Notes: generated from the letters alone by a model not told the origin. A stretch of DNA of 64,000 nucleotides from Odobenus rosmarus divergens (GCF_000321225.1 NW_004450566.1:324097-388096), one strand, 5' to 3'; positions 1 to 11,572 are shown, counted from the first letter of the stretch. Numbers and translations: made by a program.

Positions 1-353
1 TAGGAAAGCACCTCACAAACATTAGCTAATTCTTTAAGTTTGGGTGCATGACCCATTCTTGGAGTCATTAAGATTTATCCTTCAAGTCAGCCCCCAAGTT
101 GCAGAATCTCAGTGCTACTTCCAGAACTCCCACTCTCTCCCATTTTGATGCTCCTTTACTAGGTGCTCCCATGTGGACATCTCTACCTTCTGACATTTAT
201 TTCTTTTCTTTCTTCCTTGTTTTCTTTTTCTTTCTTTTCTTTTCTTTCTTTTACCTTCTCTACTCCCAGCCCTCTCCCAAATTATATTGACATTTTCCTT
301 CCCTGGCTTATATTTTCTTTATTATGAAATTATACTTCTCTTCATATAGATGA
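1..353. other. Unique AT-rich non-coding stretch
   Basis: No repeat family or gene is recognised. Positions about 198-255 form a pyrimidine-only run (TTTCTTTTC-type), a low-complexity tract. The single short open frame across it encodes a Phe-rich peptide produced by that tract and is not a credible protein. Confidence 0.5.
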
Positions 354-362
354 AGATTACAC

Positions 363-531
363 TTTTTTTTTTTTAAAGCTTTTATTTATTTATTCATGAG
401 ACAGAGAGAGAGAGAGAGAGAGAAGCAGGCTCCCAAGGAGCAGGGAGCCCGATGCAGGACTCGATCCCAGGACCCTGGGATCATGACCAGCTGAAGGCAG
501 ATGCTTAACCATCTGAGCCACCCAGGCGCCC
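363..531 (-). mobile_element. CAN-SINE (Carnivora tRNA-Lys-type SINE)
   Basis: Read on the minus strand it has the SINE head (GGGCGCCTGGGTGGCTCAGA), the CAGGTCATGATCCC segment, a GAGCCTGCTTCTC-type body, a CT repeat and an A-rich tail that appears here as T12. It is flanked by a perfect 9-bp target-site duplication, AGATTACAC, at 354-362 and 532-540. The element is complete and only moderately diverged. Confidence 0.95.
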
Positions 532-540
532 AGATTACAC

Positions 541-2796
541 CAGTTTTTTAACAGCTGATTTACAGCTGCTTGTGGCTAGCATTTTAAGTGAATAGTTAAT
601 CTGTTGAATTAATCCAAAATAAATGATTAGATTGTGTTGTTCCTTCAGAGAGTATATTGTATTTTAGCAGTAATCAGAGTACCAGAACCCACAGTAATAA
701 CAAATGTATGTATTTCAGGTCTGTGTTAGATTTGAAGTAAATGTTTAAGGAAAAATGTGCCTTTTGTTACCATTCAAAATACACCTTTTAGTCGGCTCCT
801 CACTGTATTAAACTATAGTGCTGCTCTTAGATGGGAAAAAAAATCACACTTCTTTTTCCTTCTTTTGGATTCAGATGAAAAGTTATTTAATAATATCTTC
901 ACTATATTTTAAACAATTTTAATAACATCATATTATAATCTATATGTAATTCTTTTGTTGAACTTTGATTCAAATACAAGATGATAAACTTTTAAAATAT
1001 TACACAAATACTGAGTACATATATAACATGGAATCCCTGTCTTTAAAAAAAAAAGCTTCAGTCAGTTATGTTCTGATTTTAATAGTATTGCACAATGTTT
1101 TCTTCCAAAAAGAAAAATATTCCCAATATCGTCTTTTTTAAAAAAAATCATCATTTCTAAGGAGGATATTCTTCTAAGTATAGAGTTCCTAAAATCAACA
1201 GACTTTCTGCTAGTCATCAATAACTAACATTGAGTAGTGGATTTTTGAAATATTTCTGTGAACTCACAGGAACAAATAAAAAGTGAAAAACCAAACCAAA
1301 TAAACTCTTTGATTATCCTAGAGATTTTTCTTCTTGTGAGTTCTTTATCTCTTGCTTTCTTCCAGGTGTTTTACTAAGTCATAAATTTCAACAACAAATC
1401 TTCCACAACTATTTTTGTATAGCCAAAAAAAAAAAAAAGTTACTTCTCCTGGATAACTAATGACTTCTAAGGCATTCTTAATAAAAATAATACCTTCTTT
1501 CCTTGGGCTATGAGACTGGGCTGAAAGAGACTGAGGGATTATTTTGCTCCAGCTTCTGCATTTATTCCCAGATGTGGGGACTGGGCCCCAACGAGGTAAC
1601 AATTTACTTGAGTTCACATAGATAACTCACTTTATTGTGGAGTTCTTGAGAAAGGATATGGGTGGGCATATCTAGGTATGAGATAAGAAATATCTTAGTT
1701 GTATTGGTTTATTAATGAGCTATTTGTCATTTTATCCTTTATTCATTCGTTCAGTCATTTATTCATCCATGCTTCTGTTTTCTTGGGAAGGTGAAATAAT
1801 AGAAGCAGGGTTCCTGCCCTATTGCTGACCTCGGTAGAGTTTTATATATAGTAGAGATGTTCAAGGAAAAGTAAAGGAAAAAAATGGCCTCTTTTTGAAA
1901 TGTACTCCTTCTCTGGCCTGGTGTGGTCTTAGTTCTCAAACCCTGGTCTTAGAAAAATAAAATTTTAAAGTATGTGTCAGGGTAGGGGGGAGACCCCCAG
2001 CATCCTTGAGAAAAGCTTTGGCTTAGGCACTTTGAGGGCAGAGCCATTACTACTAGCTCCATTGTCAGGCAGCTCTAATTGTTTGGAAGTTTTTCATTAT
2101 ATTGAGTTGAGATCTGTTCCCTGTAATTTCTATCCACAAATTCTAGTCCTTTTCTCTGGAGAAACCCAGACCCAATATATTCAATTGACTCCCTTCCTCC
2201 CCATGAAGGCCTTTCCTTTCTGGAGTAACCACTCTTCAGCTTTTCTCCGCAGGGCATTATTTTCAGACCTCTGATTGCTACTGTTGCGACTCAGTCTGGT
2301 TTTGAATGGTGTCTTTTAAAACATGAAACTGAGAGCTGAGTATTTCTCCAGATGTGGTTGTCCATTATGGGATATATGGCAGAACCATAACATCTGCTGG
2401 CAATACTATATTTCTATTAATAGAGACTAAATGCACTTGCTTTCTTGGTAGTTGCCTTTATACTCTTGACACCTGTTAAGCTTGGAAACAACCACCTCCC
2501 CTGGATATTTTCTGCATGAAATGTTATATCAGGTCTCTTCTAGTCTATGTTTGTGCAATTAAATAATTTGAACTGACATTTATCTGTATTAGATGTTGTA
2601 TTTTGGTTTCACTGTGGCAAGAATATTTAAATTCTTGATCCTGTTCTTGATCAAAATCACTGTGTATTTTTCTTGTGGTAGAAGAACAGTTTTCAGTATT
2701 TTGAAGGATGGGGTGCCTTATTTTTCTTAGAAAAATCTATCAAAAGAAGCATTGTTTCCAGACTTTATCCTAGGTGTCATTACAAAAAAAAAAAAA
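541..2796. other. Unique non-coding stretch
   Basis: AT-rich DNA with no coding potential I would defend. Short open frames occur on both strands without codon bias or domains. An A14 run sits near 1425. Around 1740-1850 a weak resemblance to an old dispersed mammalian repeat is visible (TTCATTCATTTATTCA-like start), but it is too decayed to classify. Confidence 0.4.
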
Positions 2797-2829
2797 GTAT
2801 GTATGTGTGTGTGTGTGTGTGTTTGTGTA
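2783..2829. repeat. A-run followed by a (TG)n microsatellite
   Basis: A12 is followed by GTATGTATG and then an almost pure TG run of roughly twenty bases, ending in TTTGTGTAT. It is a dinucleotide microsatellite and likely to vary in length. Confidence 0.9.
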
Positions 2830-2934
2830 TAGTGTGAGTTTATACTACCTAGTGGATACTGTAGACTACTATCCATATCTCCCCTTTTGAACCAAGTCAC
2901 TAATTTTCCCAATAACTGAAAAGTTTGGAGACTG

Positions 2935-3277
2935 AGGGCCCTAAGCTAAATCCCTCTCTGGGAATTGTCCCCAGCCAAACGGTTGTCTTACTAGTGTAAG
3001 TCACACCAATTTCCTAGGGGCAGCCTATATACAATGATTGGTCAGGCAGGGGAACAAAGGCTCAATCTCATTGCTTTGAGGAAGGGCCGTCCCAGCTCCA
3101 GAGATTTCCAGTGTGACAGCTGAATCCTTTGTTGTGACTGCATTGAAGTTCAGTTCTTCTTTCTGTCCACACCTACTTCCTTTACTCCCCCACAGGTGTC
3201 GATTCAAAGGACTCTCCTCAATAAACTTTCTGCACTCGGAACTCCGTTAGAATATTTCCTAGGGAAATTGACCTAAG
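2935..3277 (+). mobile_element. ERVL-type solo-like 5' LTR
   Basis: The segment ends with a CCACAGGTGTCGAT-like stretch, a polyadenylation signal AATAAA (3220-3225) and then CTTTCTGCA and a final GACCTAAG. This is the 3' part of an ERVL-class LTR as I recall that family. It is followed by GGTACCAG (3284-3291), which fits a tRNA-Leu-type primer binding site, and by internal sequence resembling ERVL. The 5' boundary is uncertain because the end is decayed. Confidence 0.5.
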
Positions 3278-3690
3278 TGATTTGGTACCAGAAGAGCTCT
3301 AAGGAAGCTGACTCTAAATAGGATTTTGGAGCTGGGTTACTGCAGTTGGCTGGCAACAGCATTTAATCCCTATCATGAAAGAGTCATTTATTTGTTTACA
3401 CTTGTCATTGATGATGAACTGGACGGGGTACCCATGGAAGAGAATGAACTGGATGGTGCAACATCTCAGACTTTTGAGAGCTGAGAGTACTAATTATAAA
3501 GATAATGGAATTCTGTGCCTATGCTGAGTGTCTTTAATGCATAAGAGAAAGACAATGATTAATTAACAATCAAAGAAGAAGTATGGAAGTTGGGACCTCA
3601 TTAACTGCAAATAAGAGACTCATCTCCTGCAGTTTGAAGGCAGAAAGCACTGAGGGCCACAATCAAGATTTAATTTTAAGAACAACACAT

Positions 3691-3899
3691 TTTGAGGCTC
3701 CTGGGTGGTACAGTCAGTTAAGCGTCAGGCTCTTGGTTTTGGCTCAGGTGGTGATCTCAGGGTCGTGAAATTGAGCCCCAAGCTGGGCTGTGTGCTCAGC
3801 GTGGTGTCTACTTGAGATTCTTTTCCTCTCCCTCTGCCCCTCCCACTCATGCTCTCTCTCTTTCTCTTTCTCTAAAATAATTAATCAAAAAAAAAAAAA
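3691..3899 (+). mobile_element. CAN-SINE in ERVL internal region
   Basis: It starts GAGGCTCCTGGGTGGTACAG, has a GGCTCAGGTGGTGATCTCAGG segment, a CT-rich tract and an A12 tail. The target-site duplication is imperfect: AAGAACAACACATTT (3678-3692) against AAGAATAACACGTTT at the far end. The mismatches, and head divergence from other copies here, suggest an older insertion. Confidence 0.9.
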
Positions 3900-4025
3900 G
3901 AATAACACGTTTATAGAAAAGGTTAAATTTTCAGCCGCAGCAAATTTGCTATGCCAAGGCCATATGACAAATTTTGCTAAGTCAAATTTTCCTAGTTTTG
4001 GAAAAAAATAAGACCCTAAAACTTG

Positions 4026-4239
4026 CAGGGCGCCTGAGTGGCTCAGTCGTTAAATGTCTGACTTCGGCTCAGGTCATGATCCCAGGGTCCTGAGATCGAG
4101 CCCCACATCGAGCCCTGCATCAGGCTCCCTGCTCCACGGGAAGCCTGCTTCTCCCTCTCCCACTCCCCCTGCTTGTGTTCCTGCTCTCACTATCTCTCTG
4201 TCTGTCAAATAAATAAATAAATAATCCAAAAAAAAAAAA
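4026..4239 (+). mobile_element. CAN-SINE with perfect target-site duplication
   Basis: It starts GGGCGCCTGAGTGGCTCAGT and ends in AAATAAATAAATAATCC with an A13 tail. The 15-bp duplication AGACCCTAAAACTTG is identical on both sides (4011-4025 and 4240-4254). About ten bases of the body ('ATCGAGCCCCACATCGAGCCCTG') are duplicated internally. The site lies inside the ERVL remnant, so it inserted after the provirus. Confidence 0.95.
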
Positions 4240-6010
4240 AGACCCTAAAACTTGAGATGGGAACATCTGTGTCAAGGAACTTAATTAACTCTCCCCGAAC
4301 TTTTTAGGCTTGCAAAAGTAGTCTTTTCTTTGTTAAAGACTCCACCTCCTACCTGAAGGCATGCAGCCTTTGCAAAACCACATAGGCCACCCTATCACAT
4401 CCTGACCAATAAATAGCTAGTTTCAAGTCAAATTTAATGTGGCCAGGGAAGTGCTGAGCTTGCTAAGGAAGGAAAAAAGGAACTAAACCCAAAGAGAGAT
4501 GCAGAACCTAGCAGGATGGGTACTCAGGAAGCTGAGGGCAATTGCCTTAATAAAAAGCTACAATTCTTTGCCCAGGTTTTAGACCTGAGCCAGTTTTTAG
4601 ACTTAGAAGCCATAAACTGAAGGAAAGGCTAGGTTTTTAGGAAGAAGCACCCTCCAACAGCATGTCAAATGTATACGGTAATGGTTCTTCCAGTACTTCC
4701 CCAAAGGAATTAAGGCCATTTACTTAGATAACTGTATACCAGGAAAAGGGGAATACTTAAACATTTTGAGAACTGTTGGAGACAGAGCCCAAGTTGACAT
4801 TGATGCCTAGGGACCTATGGTCTCCTTCTGTGGTAAGGTGTATAAAACCCAGTAATAAATGGAATTCTAACTCAGATCTGGCTCACAGTGAGTCTAGTGG
4901 GTCCACAGATCCACTCTGTGGTCACTTTACTGGGCTCAGAATGTGTAATTGGAATGTGTATATAGGTAGTTGGCAGAACTTCCACTTTGGTTCTTTGGCC
5001 TAGGGGGTAAGAATTATCGTATTGAGGAAGGCCCAGTGGAAGCCTCTGAAGTTACCCTTCAGCTCTAGCCAAGAGAGTAAATCAATAACAATATATCCTG
5101 GAGGCAACGGATAGAGATTAGTGCCACCATTAAAGACCGAAAGGGTACAGGAGGTTCTTGTCATACCCACATTTCATTTACCAGTCTTATCTGGCCTCTT
5201 CAAAAAACACAGATCCTGGAGGATTAGAGAAGACTATTGCAAAATCCACCAGGAAATAGCCCGTTTGCAGCTGCTGTGCCAGATGTGGTATCTGTGTTAG
5301 AACAGATTAATACAACCTCTGGTACATGGTATATAAAGCTTTAGTCTCGTGTTTGTGTTCTTTTCCATTCCTAACAGGAAGAGAGATGGGAAACAGTTTG
5401 CATTCACTAGAATGATAATAGTTCTAGGATTATGTTAATTTTCTCACCCTCTAACATAATATAGTCCAAAGGGATATACCCTGTCTGGACATTCTGTAGT
5501 ATATCACCTTCATCCTGTATATTAATAACCCCATATTTATCAGACTGGGTGAACAAAACATGGCAAGCATATTGGAAGTGTTGGTAGATAAATGTGCTTT
5601 AGATGGTTGAAGATAAACCCTATAAAGATTCAGGTGCTTACCACAATAGTGAATTTCTTGGAGTACATTGATTTGGGTCACACTGGAATATCTGTCCAAA
5701 AGAAAGAACAAAGTGTTGCGTTTCAAAGCTCCTAGCACTAAGAAGTAAGTACAACATTTGCTAGGCCTCTTAAGTTATAGAGGCAATATATTCTATACTT
5801 GGGAACATTTCTTTAACATATTTTCTGCATGATAAAAAAGACTGCCATCCTTGAGTAGGGCCCACAGTAAGAAAGTGCTCTGCACTAGTTCTAGGTTGTA
5901 GTGCAGGTGGCCTTGCCTTCCTTCTTAGGCTATATGACTAAGCGGACTTTATGATAGGAGTAGTATTGGTGGTGAGAAAAGACACTGTGTGCAGTTTGTG
6001 GAAATCCGCC

Positions 6011-6411
6011 TGTGTTAGTCTTCTCGGGCTGCCATAGCAAAATACCAGAGACTGGGTGACTTAACAGAAATTTATTTTCTCATAGTTCTGAAGACTAGGA
6101 GTTCCAGATCAAGGACCAGCAGAATTGGTTTCTGGTGAGAGGTCTCTTTTTGGCTTACAGATGCCTGCCTTCTCACCCTGTAAAGCCTCCCTTCAGTGCA
6201 AGGGCAGAGAGAGATCGAGATAGAGAGTGAGCAAGCTCTCTGGTGTCTCTTCTTATGAGGACATTAATCCTATTAGATTGGGGATCTAATCTCATAACCT
6301 CATTTCACTTTAATTACTTTCTTAAAGGACCCATCTCCAAATATAATCCCACTGGGGATTAGGACTTCAACATATAAATTTTGAGGGACACAAACATTCA
6401 GTCTTTAACAA
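6011..6411 (-). mobile_element. ERVL-MaLR LTR (MST/MLT1 type)
   Basis: The plus strand reads TGTGTTAGTCTTCTCGGGCT at the left and AACATATAAATTTTGAGGG then ACATTCAGTC at the right. This is the reverse complement of the MaLR LTR consensus. Its length of about 400 bp fits a complete solo LTR. Flanks CCGCC and CCACC could be a 5-bp target duplication with one change. It is inserted in ERVL pol sequence that resumes on the other side. Confidence 0.85.
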
Positions 6412-6728
6412 CCACCTAAGGATAATCACAATGCAGATCCCTAGCACATGCCATCTAGAGAATTGTACACCATTCAATGACTAGCTCCTGGGGTGCTACC
6501 AGGCCCTAGACTATGAGATAACAAATGACCATGCAGTCAGAATTGCCTATCATTAACTGGGTTGGATCACACAACCAAGTCTAAAATCTGGTGAGCCCAG
6601 GAATTGTCAAAATAAGTTGTATATTAATGAAGCCTATGCCATTCACCATTGTTGCACTGAGGCTTCTTTCTCAGTTCACACAGGGCTGCTGGGACAAAGG
6701 GTCCTTATGACTAGCTAACAGAGGAGAA

Positions 6729-6871
6729 AATATCAAACACTCAATTTTTTGTTTTAAGTTAATGCTGTGTGAAAATGGGTACATAAGAATATTATTTTTA
6801 ATCTCAAGTAATCTCATTAAGATTATATTTTTTGTTTAATTCTAATTTTCCTTTTATAATTCAATCTGACA
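6729..6871 (+). repeat. Duplicated block A, copy 1
   Basis: This block recurs at 9996-10139 in the same orientation at about 90% identity; both share AATGCTGTGTGAAAATGGGT and AATTCAATCTGACA. It begins exactly where the ERVL similarity stops. I do not recognise it as a known repeat family. Confidence 0.85.
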
Positions 6872-8105
6872 TGTCCTATTGGCCATGAGAATGAGAAAGA
6901 AAATGATACCTAAGGGACAGTAGTTTTTTTGTTTTGACTCCGGTATTTCTTAATGCTATTGGTTAGGTGGTAAGTGGAAGCTAGGTTTAGTTCTCTTACC
7001 TCTTGTTGCCATGGGCAATAGTGAACATTGAATAGAGATTATGTCAGGGAGTAGAGAAAGTTAGAAACCCTCCTAAACTCAGGGTCTCAAGCTTTTATCT
7101 AAGTTGCTTTGCTCAAAGCTAGCTTTGGTCATATTGTGCACGTTGCAAATAACATTGCCATTACAGTACCGTAGACAGCTGTTGAATGATGGGCAAAAAG
7201 TATGTAACTGCAACTCTTATAAAGATTTCATCTTTGTATTTTCAGTAAATTGATGATGATTAAATTTAAGGACTTCAGCCTTTGCTAATTGCAGAATGTG
7301 CTCCAAACCCTGACCATAGAGGTAGTTACTGTGGTGAGGTCTCTCAGTGCTATCTGTCTGTAGTTTGTTGCATTTGTGACACTTCTCTTTATTCTGCCTG
7401 ATTTTCACAAGTGATATTTATTGTCTGTGGTTTGTGTTATGTGGCCTACAGGGGGAAAAAAAAACATTTGCTTAACTATTTAAATAGTTATAAGTCTATA
7501 GTTTCCTGAAATAACCCAGTCTAACTTTCTCAGAAAAGTGTGAAATTCCCTTTTCTGGGAATTGTTTTTTGCTTCTGATTCTTACCCTCAGTGACATCTA
7601 TGCTGGTATCCTATTTCCATGCTAGACAAGACAAAAGTTAAAAGCATAAAAATTAACAAAAAAAAAAAAAGAAGGAAAAATAGCCAGGCCAGCTATCCCC
7701 ATTGCTCAATTCCCTTTATCCTCTTTCTGCTGACCTCATATGTTGGTAATAGCTGTATCGTGGGGTATATAACTGGGTTAAATTTTTTAAAAAGCTAATA
7801 ATTGTATTCTGGTACTTGTTTTTCCTGTTATCAAAATTTCTTAGATATGATTTTCTTCTAAAAGTATTTAGAAGAAATTCCTAATGAGTGAACTCAAAAG
7901 GCTGGGGTTTTATGCAAGGGGTAGTACATTTTTTCCTGGGGAAACCATGAACACAGGTAATTTTTTTTTTTTTTTTTGCTTTTTTTCCACTACCTCTTGA
8001 AATTTGAAAGCATATCACTACTCCTTAAAACTTTGAAATTTTGAAATAAGCTTCCCCAAACATCAGTGGATTGAGTTATTGCCTCTAATTTTTATTTTAA
8101 AAAAG
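6872..8105. other. Unique non-coding stretch between the duplicated blocks
   Basis: No repeat family recognised. It contains A-runs (near 7455 and 7660) and a T17 run at about 7962. This 1.23 kb is absent between the second copies of the flanking blocks, where 156 bp of unrelated sequence is found instead. Confidence 0.5.
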
Positions 8106-8254
8106 TTAGAAACACATTTGTGGTAGACTTTTAAACCATTAATAATCATAGAGACTATCTTAATTGCTTTGGGAAAGAAGAATTCTTTCACAGTATGGAG
8201 AACCACTTGTTAATTCATGTTTTGCTAGACTGGATTTTCTTAAATTGGCTTGCT
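8106..8254 (+). repeat. Duplicated block B, copy 1
   Basis: It matches 10296-10446 in the same orientation with about two substitutions in the first 113 bases and, further on, one 2-bp indel plus one substitution (about 97% identity). It contains TTTAAACCATTAATAATCAT and TTCACAGTATGGAGAACCAC. It stops exactly where an old L1 tail begins. Not a repeat family I recognise. Confidence 0.9.
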
Positions 8255-8460
8255 ATGAGGAAAAAATTAAGGAGTACAAGAGAGTCTTTGGGGTGCTGGA
8301 AATTCTTTACATCCTGATTTGGAGTAGTGCTTACATAGGATGTGTGTGTATGTGTGTGTGTGTGTGTATTTATATGTAAAAATTCACTGAGTTGTATGCT
8401 TACAATTTGTGCTTTATACTGTATATATGTTATACCACAATAAAGCAAATTATTATTTTC
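8255..8460 (+). mobile_element. Old L1 (L1M) 3' end with (TG)n
   Basis: GGGGTGCTGGAAATTCTTTACATC, a TG microsatellite at 8341-8369, then CACTGAGTTGTATGC and TATACCACAATAAAGC match the layout of an ancient L1 3' UTR, which ends in an AATAAA. It is 5'-truncated. Confidence 0.6.
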
Positions 8461-9094
8461 TAGTTTTTAAGGGTATTTTATTTTAAAGCATTTAGAACAT
8501 GAGATGAGATAAGGTAAAGAATTTTTAGAGTGTGAAGTGTTATGCAACTGAAAGATACCACGATCTAGAAATATAACTGGGATATTTGGTATGCAGAGTG
8601 GATTGTCTCCCAACCTCTAGTCCTGGATCTTTTAAGCTTTGCTTCAGTCCTTCAGCCAGGTAGGTGCCAGAGCGAGTTCTTTTGGTGACAAGATAACTCT
8701 TACCTCTGACCCTGCTGTGGAAACTAAAAGTTTATTTTTAGGGCAATAAACCTACAGATCTTGCTGAAAATCTGCCACCTTACTATGACTTAGTGAAACA
8801 GCATGTATTATCCTTCGGATGATCATGGACAAAGTTCCTAAAGTTGGAGGGGAATTCAATGGAGTCAGGGGCTGCATTAAGGAAATCTATCCTAGAGGCA
8901 GAGAGAACACATCATGAGTGTAATGAGCGTGAGAACAGGGTAGACCATTTACATTGTTGCTAACACTTTGTTAAGCATTTTGTGATAGAACTGTTAGTGC
9001 TGGCAAATTAATAGAGAAGAAAAACTGTTTAGAGTTTCAAACAAGGTCCATCATGAAAAGGCTTAAGTGTTACTTGGACACTGTCAAGGTACAG
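8461..9094. other. Unique non-coding stretch
   Basis: No repeat family or coding potential recognised. Confidence 0.4.
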
Positions 9095-9096
9095 TA

Positions 9097-9407
9097 CAGT
9101 TGACCTTTGAACATGGGTTTGAACTGCATAGGTCCACTTACACAAATTTTTATAAATAAATACAGCACAGTATGTAAATGTATTTTCTCTTACGATTTTC
9201 TTACTAACATCTTCTTTATTATAAGAATACAGTATATAAGACATATCACATACAAAATATGTGATAATCAACTGTGTTTTCTGTAAGGCTTCCAGTCAAC
9301 AGCAGTCTATTAGTAGTTAAGTTTTTGGGGAGTCAAAAGTTATACATGAATTTTCGACTACATGGGAGTCAGCGTCCCTAACCTCCAGGTTGTTGAAGGG
9401 TCAACTG
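9097..9407. mobile_element. Tigger-type DNA transposon MITE (MER8-like)
   Basis: Terminal inverted repeats are CAGTTGACCTTTGAAC at the left and GTTGAAGGGTCAACTG at the right, with a TA dinucleotide on each side (9095-9096, 9408-9409). That is the target-site duplication of the TcMar-Tigger superfamily. The interior (GGCTTCCAGTCAACAGCAG, GTTAAGTTTTTGGGGAGTC) matches my memory of a non-autonomous Tigger derivative. At 311 bp it encodes no transposase. Confidence 0.85.
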
Positions 9408-9409
9408 TA

Positions 9410-9995
9410 TATTCTTTTAGCATGAATCTTGTGGATAGAATCAGCCTGAACAATAGGGCCCTGAGAGCCAACCTGGCTGCCTTTGGCTATTGTGGCATTT
9501 GATCTCTTATGATTATGATCCCTCTGACTCTGTACTGTTCCATTTGTTTCCACTGCTTACTATTTGATGATAGCTTCTCTAGCTAGTTCCATTTCTTTTC
9601 TTCTGTCTCTGCACTTTCCCCCTTTTTCCTCCCATTTTTAAGTGTTTCCTTGGACTTGTTCTAAGCCTGCTTAGGTGCAGACTCTTGCTATTCTTCCTCT
9701 CATCTGTCTCTCCTTCAACAGGAAGCTCAAGTTTCATATCTCTCACCACTTCAGCCCATCCTGGTCTCCCCTTTCCTGTTGTACTTGCCATCTGTAACTC
9801 TCTATGTAGCGCTGTATGATTTCTGACCTCATTTCTTAAGTGGTTCATATGAATGGTTTATTTCTCCAACGTTCTTGGAGGGATAACATCACCTTCATCT
9901 TGTATCCACTTTAGGGGATAGCACAGTGCTTTAGAGATACTAGAGAATCAAAATATACCTGAGGAATGAACAAATTATGTATTCAAGGCTTCTGT
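9410..9995. other. Unique non-coding stretch
   Basis: No repeat family recognised. An open frame of 89 codons on the minus strand (9579-9848) is Lys/Arg-rich without a recognisable domain and is most likely chance. Confidence 0.4.
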
Positions 9996-10139
9996 AATAT
10001 CAAGTACTCAATTTTTGTTTAAAGTCAATGCTGTGTGAAAATGGGTACATAGGAATATTATTTTGAATCTCAAATAATCTCATTCCTAAATTATATTTTT
10101 TATTTGCTTTTAATTTTCCTTTTACAATTCAATCTGACA
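9996..10139 (+). repeat. Duplicated block A, copy 2
   Basis: Counterpart of 6729-6871, about 90% identical, with scattered substitutions and one-base indels. It is followed by 156 bp that match nothing near the first copy, and then by block B copy 2. Confidence 0.85.
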
Positions 10140-10295
10140 AGAAGGGCCATTTGTGTATATATAGGAAATCTTTTGCCCAAAATAGACTTCCAGTGAATAC
10201 AGGTTTTAAATAATGCAATATGGATACAGCTCATTATAGTCTCTAAATAATTACCGGGTCCCTTCAATAAGGGAAATACTTTTTTTGGTGGATCA

Positions 10296-10446
10296 TTAGA
10301 AACACATTTGTGGTAGACTTTTAAACCATTAATAATCATAGAAACTATCTTAATTGCTTTGGGAAAGAAGAATTCTTTCACAGTATGGAGAACCACTTGT
10401 TAATTCATCTGTTTTCCTAGACTGGATTTTCTTAAATTGGCTTGCT
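10296..10446 (+). repeat. Duplicated block B, copy 2
   Basis: Counterpart of 8106-8254, about 97% identical. Unlike copy 1 it is not followed by the L1 tail: after TTGGCTTGCT the sequence runs into unrelated DNA (TTAAAATGGGC). Confidence 0.9.
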
Positions 10447-11430
10447 TTAAAATGGGCATACTTGCACTTTAAAAAGCTCCAGAGACCTTCCATCTATATA
10501 CAAATACAAAAATAGCATTAACGACTGACAGTCACCCCCCTTTCCCTCTGACAGTTATGGGGACTATTTAAGGTTCTATCTTTTTCATGCTCTAGAAATA
10601 ATGTGAGGTTTACATTCAACTCCCTTTAATCTGAAACACTGACTGAGCTCCAAACCACTTAGCAGCCTGCCATTTTTCAATGGGAGGGGAAAAGCAGCAA
10701 TGTAATTTACTGTCCACATTTTATACTTTTTCTTTTAAAAAACCTGCTTATATAGTTCCTGTATTTGCAGAAACTAGAGAGTGATATGGCTTTTAAATGT
10801 GGCCCAGTCTGGGCAATCCTGGGAAGCCCAAAGCAGCTGATAGGCCACCAAAGTTGGTGTACGGTGATGAGAGGTAAGGGGCTCTGGGTATTAAGGTGTC
10901 AGGGAGAGTGTGAAGGAAGATGTAGGCAACACAATAGGTTTGATGAGCCGAAAGGGGAGCACAGTATGGGAAGGAGAGAGGGTTGGGCCTGGCTTGCGCT
11001 ACTGAACTTAAGTGCAAAACCAGATGACTATCATGTGATTATTTTAGGCAGGCTGTAGCATTTACTGGGCACTTACTCACTGCTTGGGAGTTTCTTCACC
11101 ACTACCCTGTCTGACTCCTGGTCTCTTAAAGATACAGCCAAAAGAACTTCTGGCCTCACATACTGTCTTTATTACCGAACAGGCGCTGTCTGCCCTGGGC
11201 CTTGTCTAGGAAAACTGGATAAGAGGTGGGACTCCTGAGGCCTTACCCTCAGGATACTGTCCACCCCACCAAGCCTTTCCTTGCTCTTCTTGTCCCTGTG
11301 CTCAATTGCCTCACATTCTTCAGCAGTTTCATCTCCTATTCACTTTATCTATTCATTCACTTCCAGCTCCATCCACCCATTAAGTAGTTACTGAACTTCT
11401 TCCATGGGAGAGCACATACTGGAGAGATAC
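10447..11430. other. Unique non-coding stretch
   Basis: No repeat recognised. An open frame of 97 codons on the plus strand (10765-11058) and one of 74 codons on the other strand overlap each other. Neither has a recognisable domain, so I do not call a gene. Confidence 0.4.
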
Positions 11431-11471
11431 TGTATTATTAGCTAGGTTCTCAGAGAAACAGAATCAATGGG

Positions 11472-11572
11472 AAATATATATATATGATATATGTCGATAT
11501 GTATATCTATATACATTCCTCCCACCAGCTTTAAGATTGATCATTCTATCTATCTATCTATCATCTATCTAG
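11472..11572. repeat. AT-rich and (TCTA)n microsatellites
   Basis: ATATATATATATGATATATG at about 11476 and a run of TCTA units at 11545-11570 lie inside the LTR, in the place where MLT2 LTRs normally carry a TA tract. Confidence 0.85.

Larger units (their letters stand above)
3278..6728 (+). mobile_element. Decayed ERVL provirus internal region with pol remnants
   Basis: Between the LTR-like segment and 6728 the plus strand resembles the internal region of ERVL retroviruses. Part of the reverse transcriptase region is recognisable at about 5225-5340 and the connection/RNase H region at about 5530-6010. Further pol sequence at about 6420-6725 resumes after an inserted MaLR LTR. Every frame is broken by stops and indels, so no protein can be made. 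No matching 3' LTR was seen; the similarity ends abruptly at about 6728, where a duplicated block begins. The interruptions are two CAN-SINEs (3691-3899, 4026-4239) and a minus-strand LTR (6011-6411). I recognised it from memory of the family; the class is fairly sure, the subfamily is not. Confidence 0.65.

Noticed and set aside
10765..11058. 97-codon plus-strand open frame with an overlapping 74-codon minus-strand frame
   Set aside because: No family recognised, no codon bias, and equal openness on both strands suggests chance.
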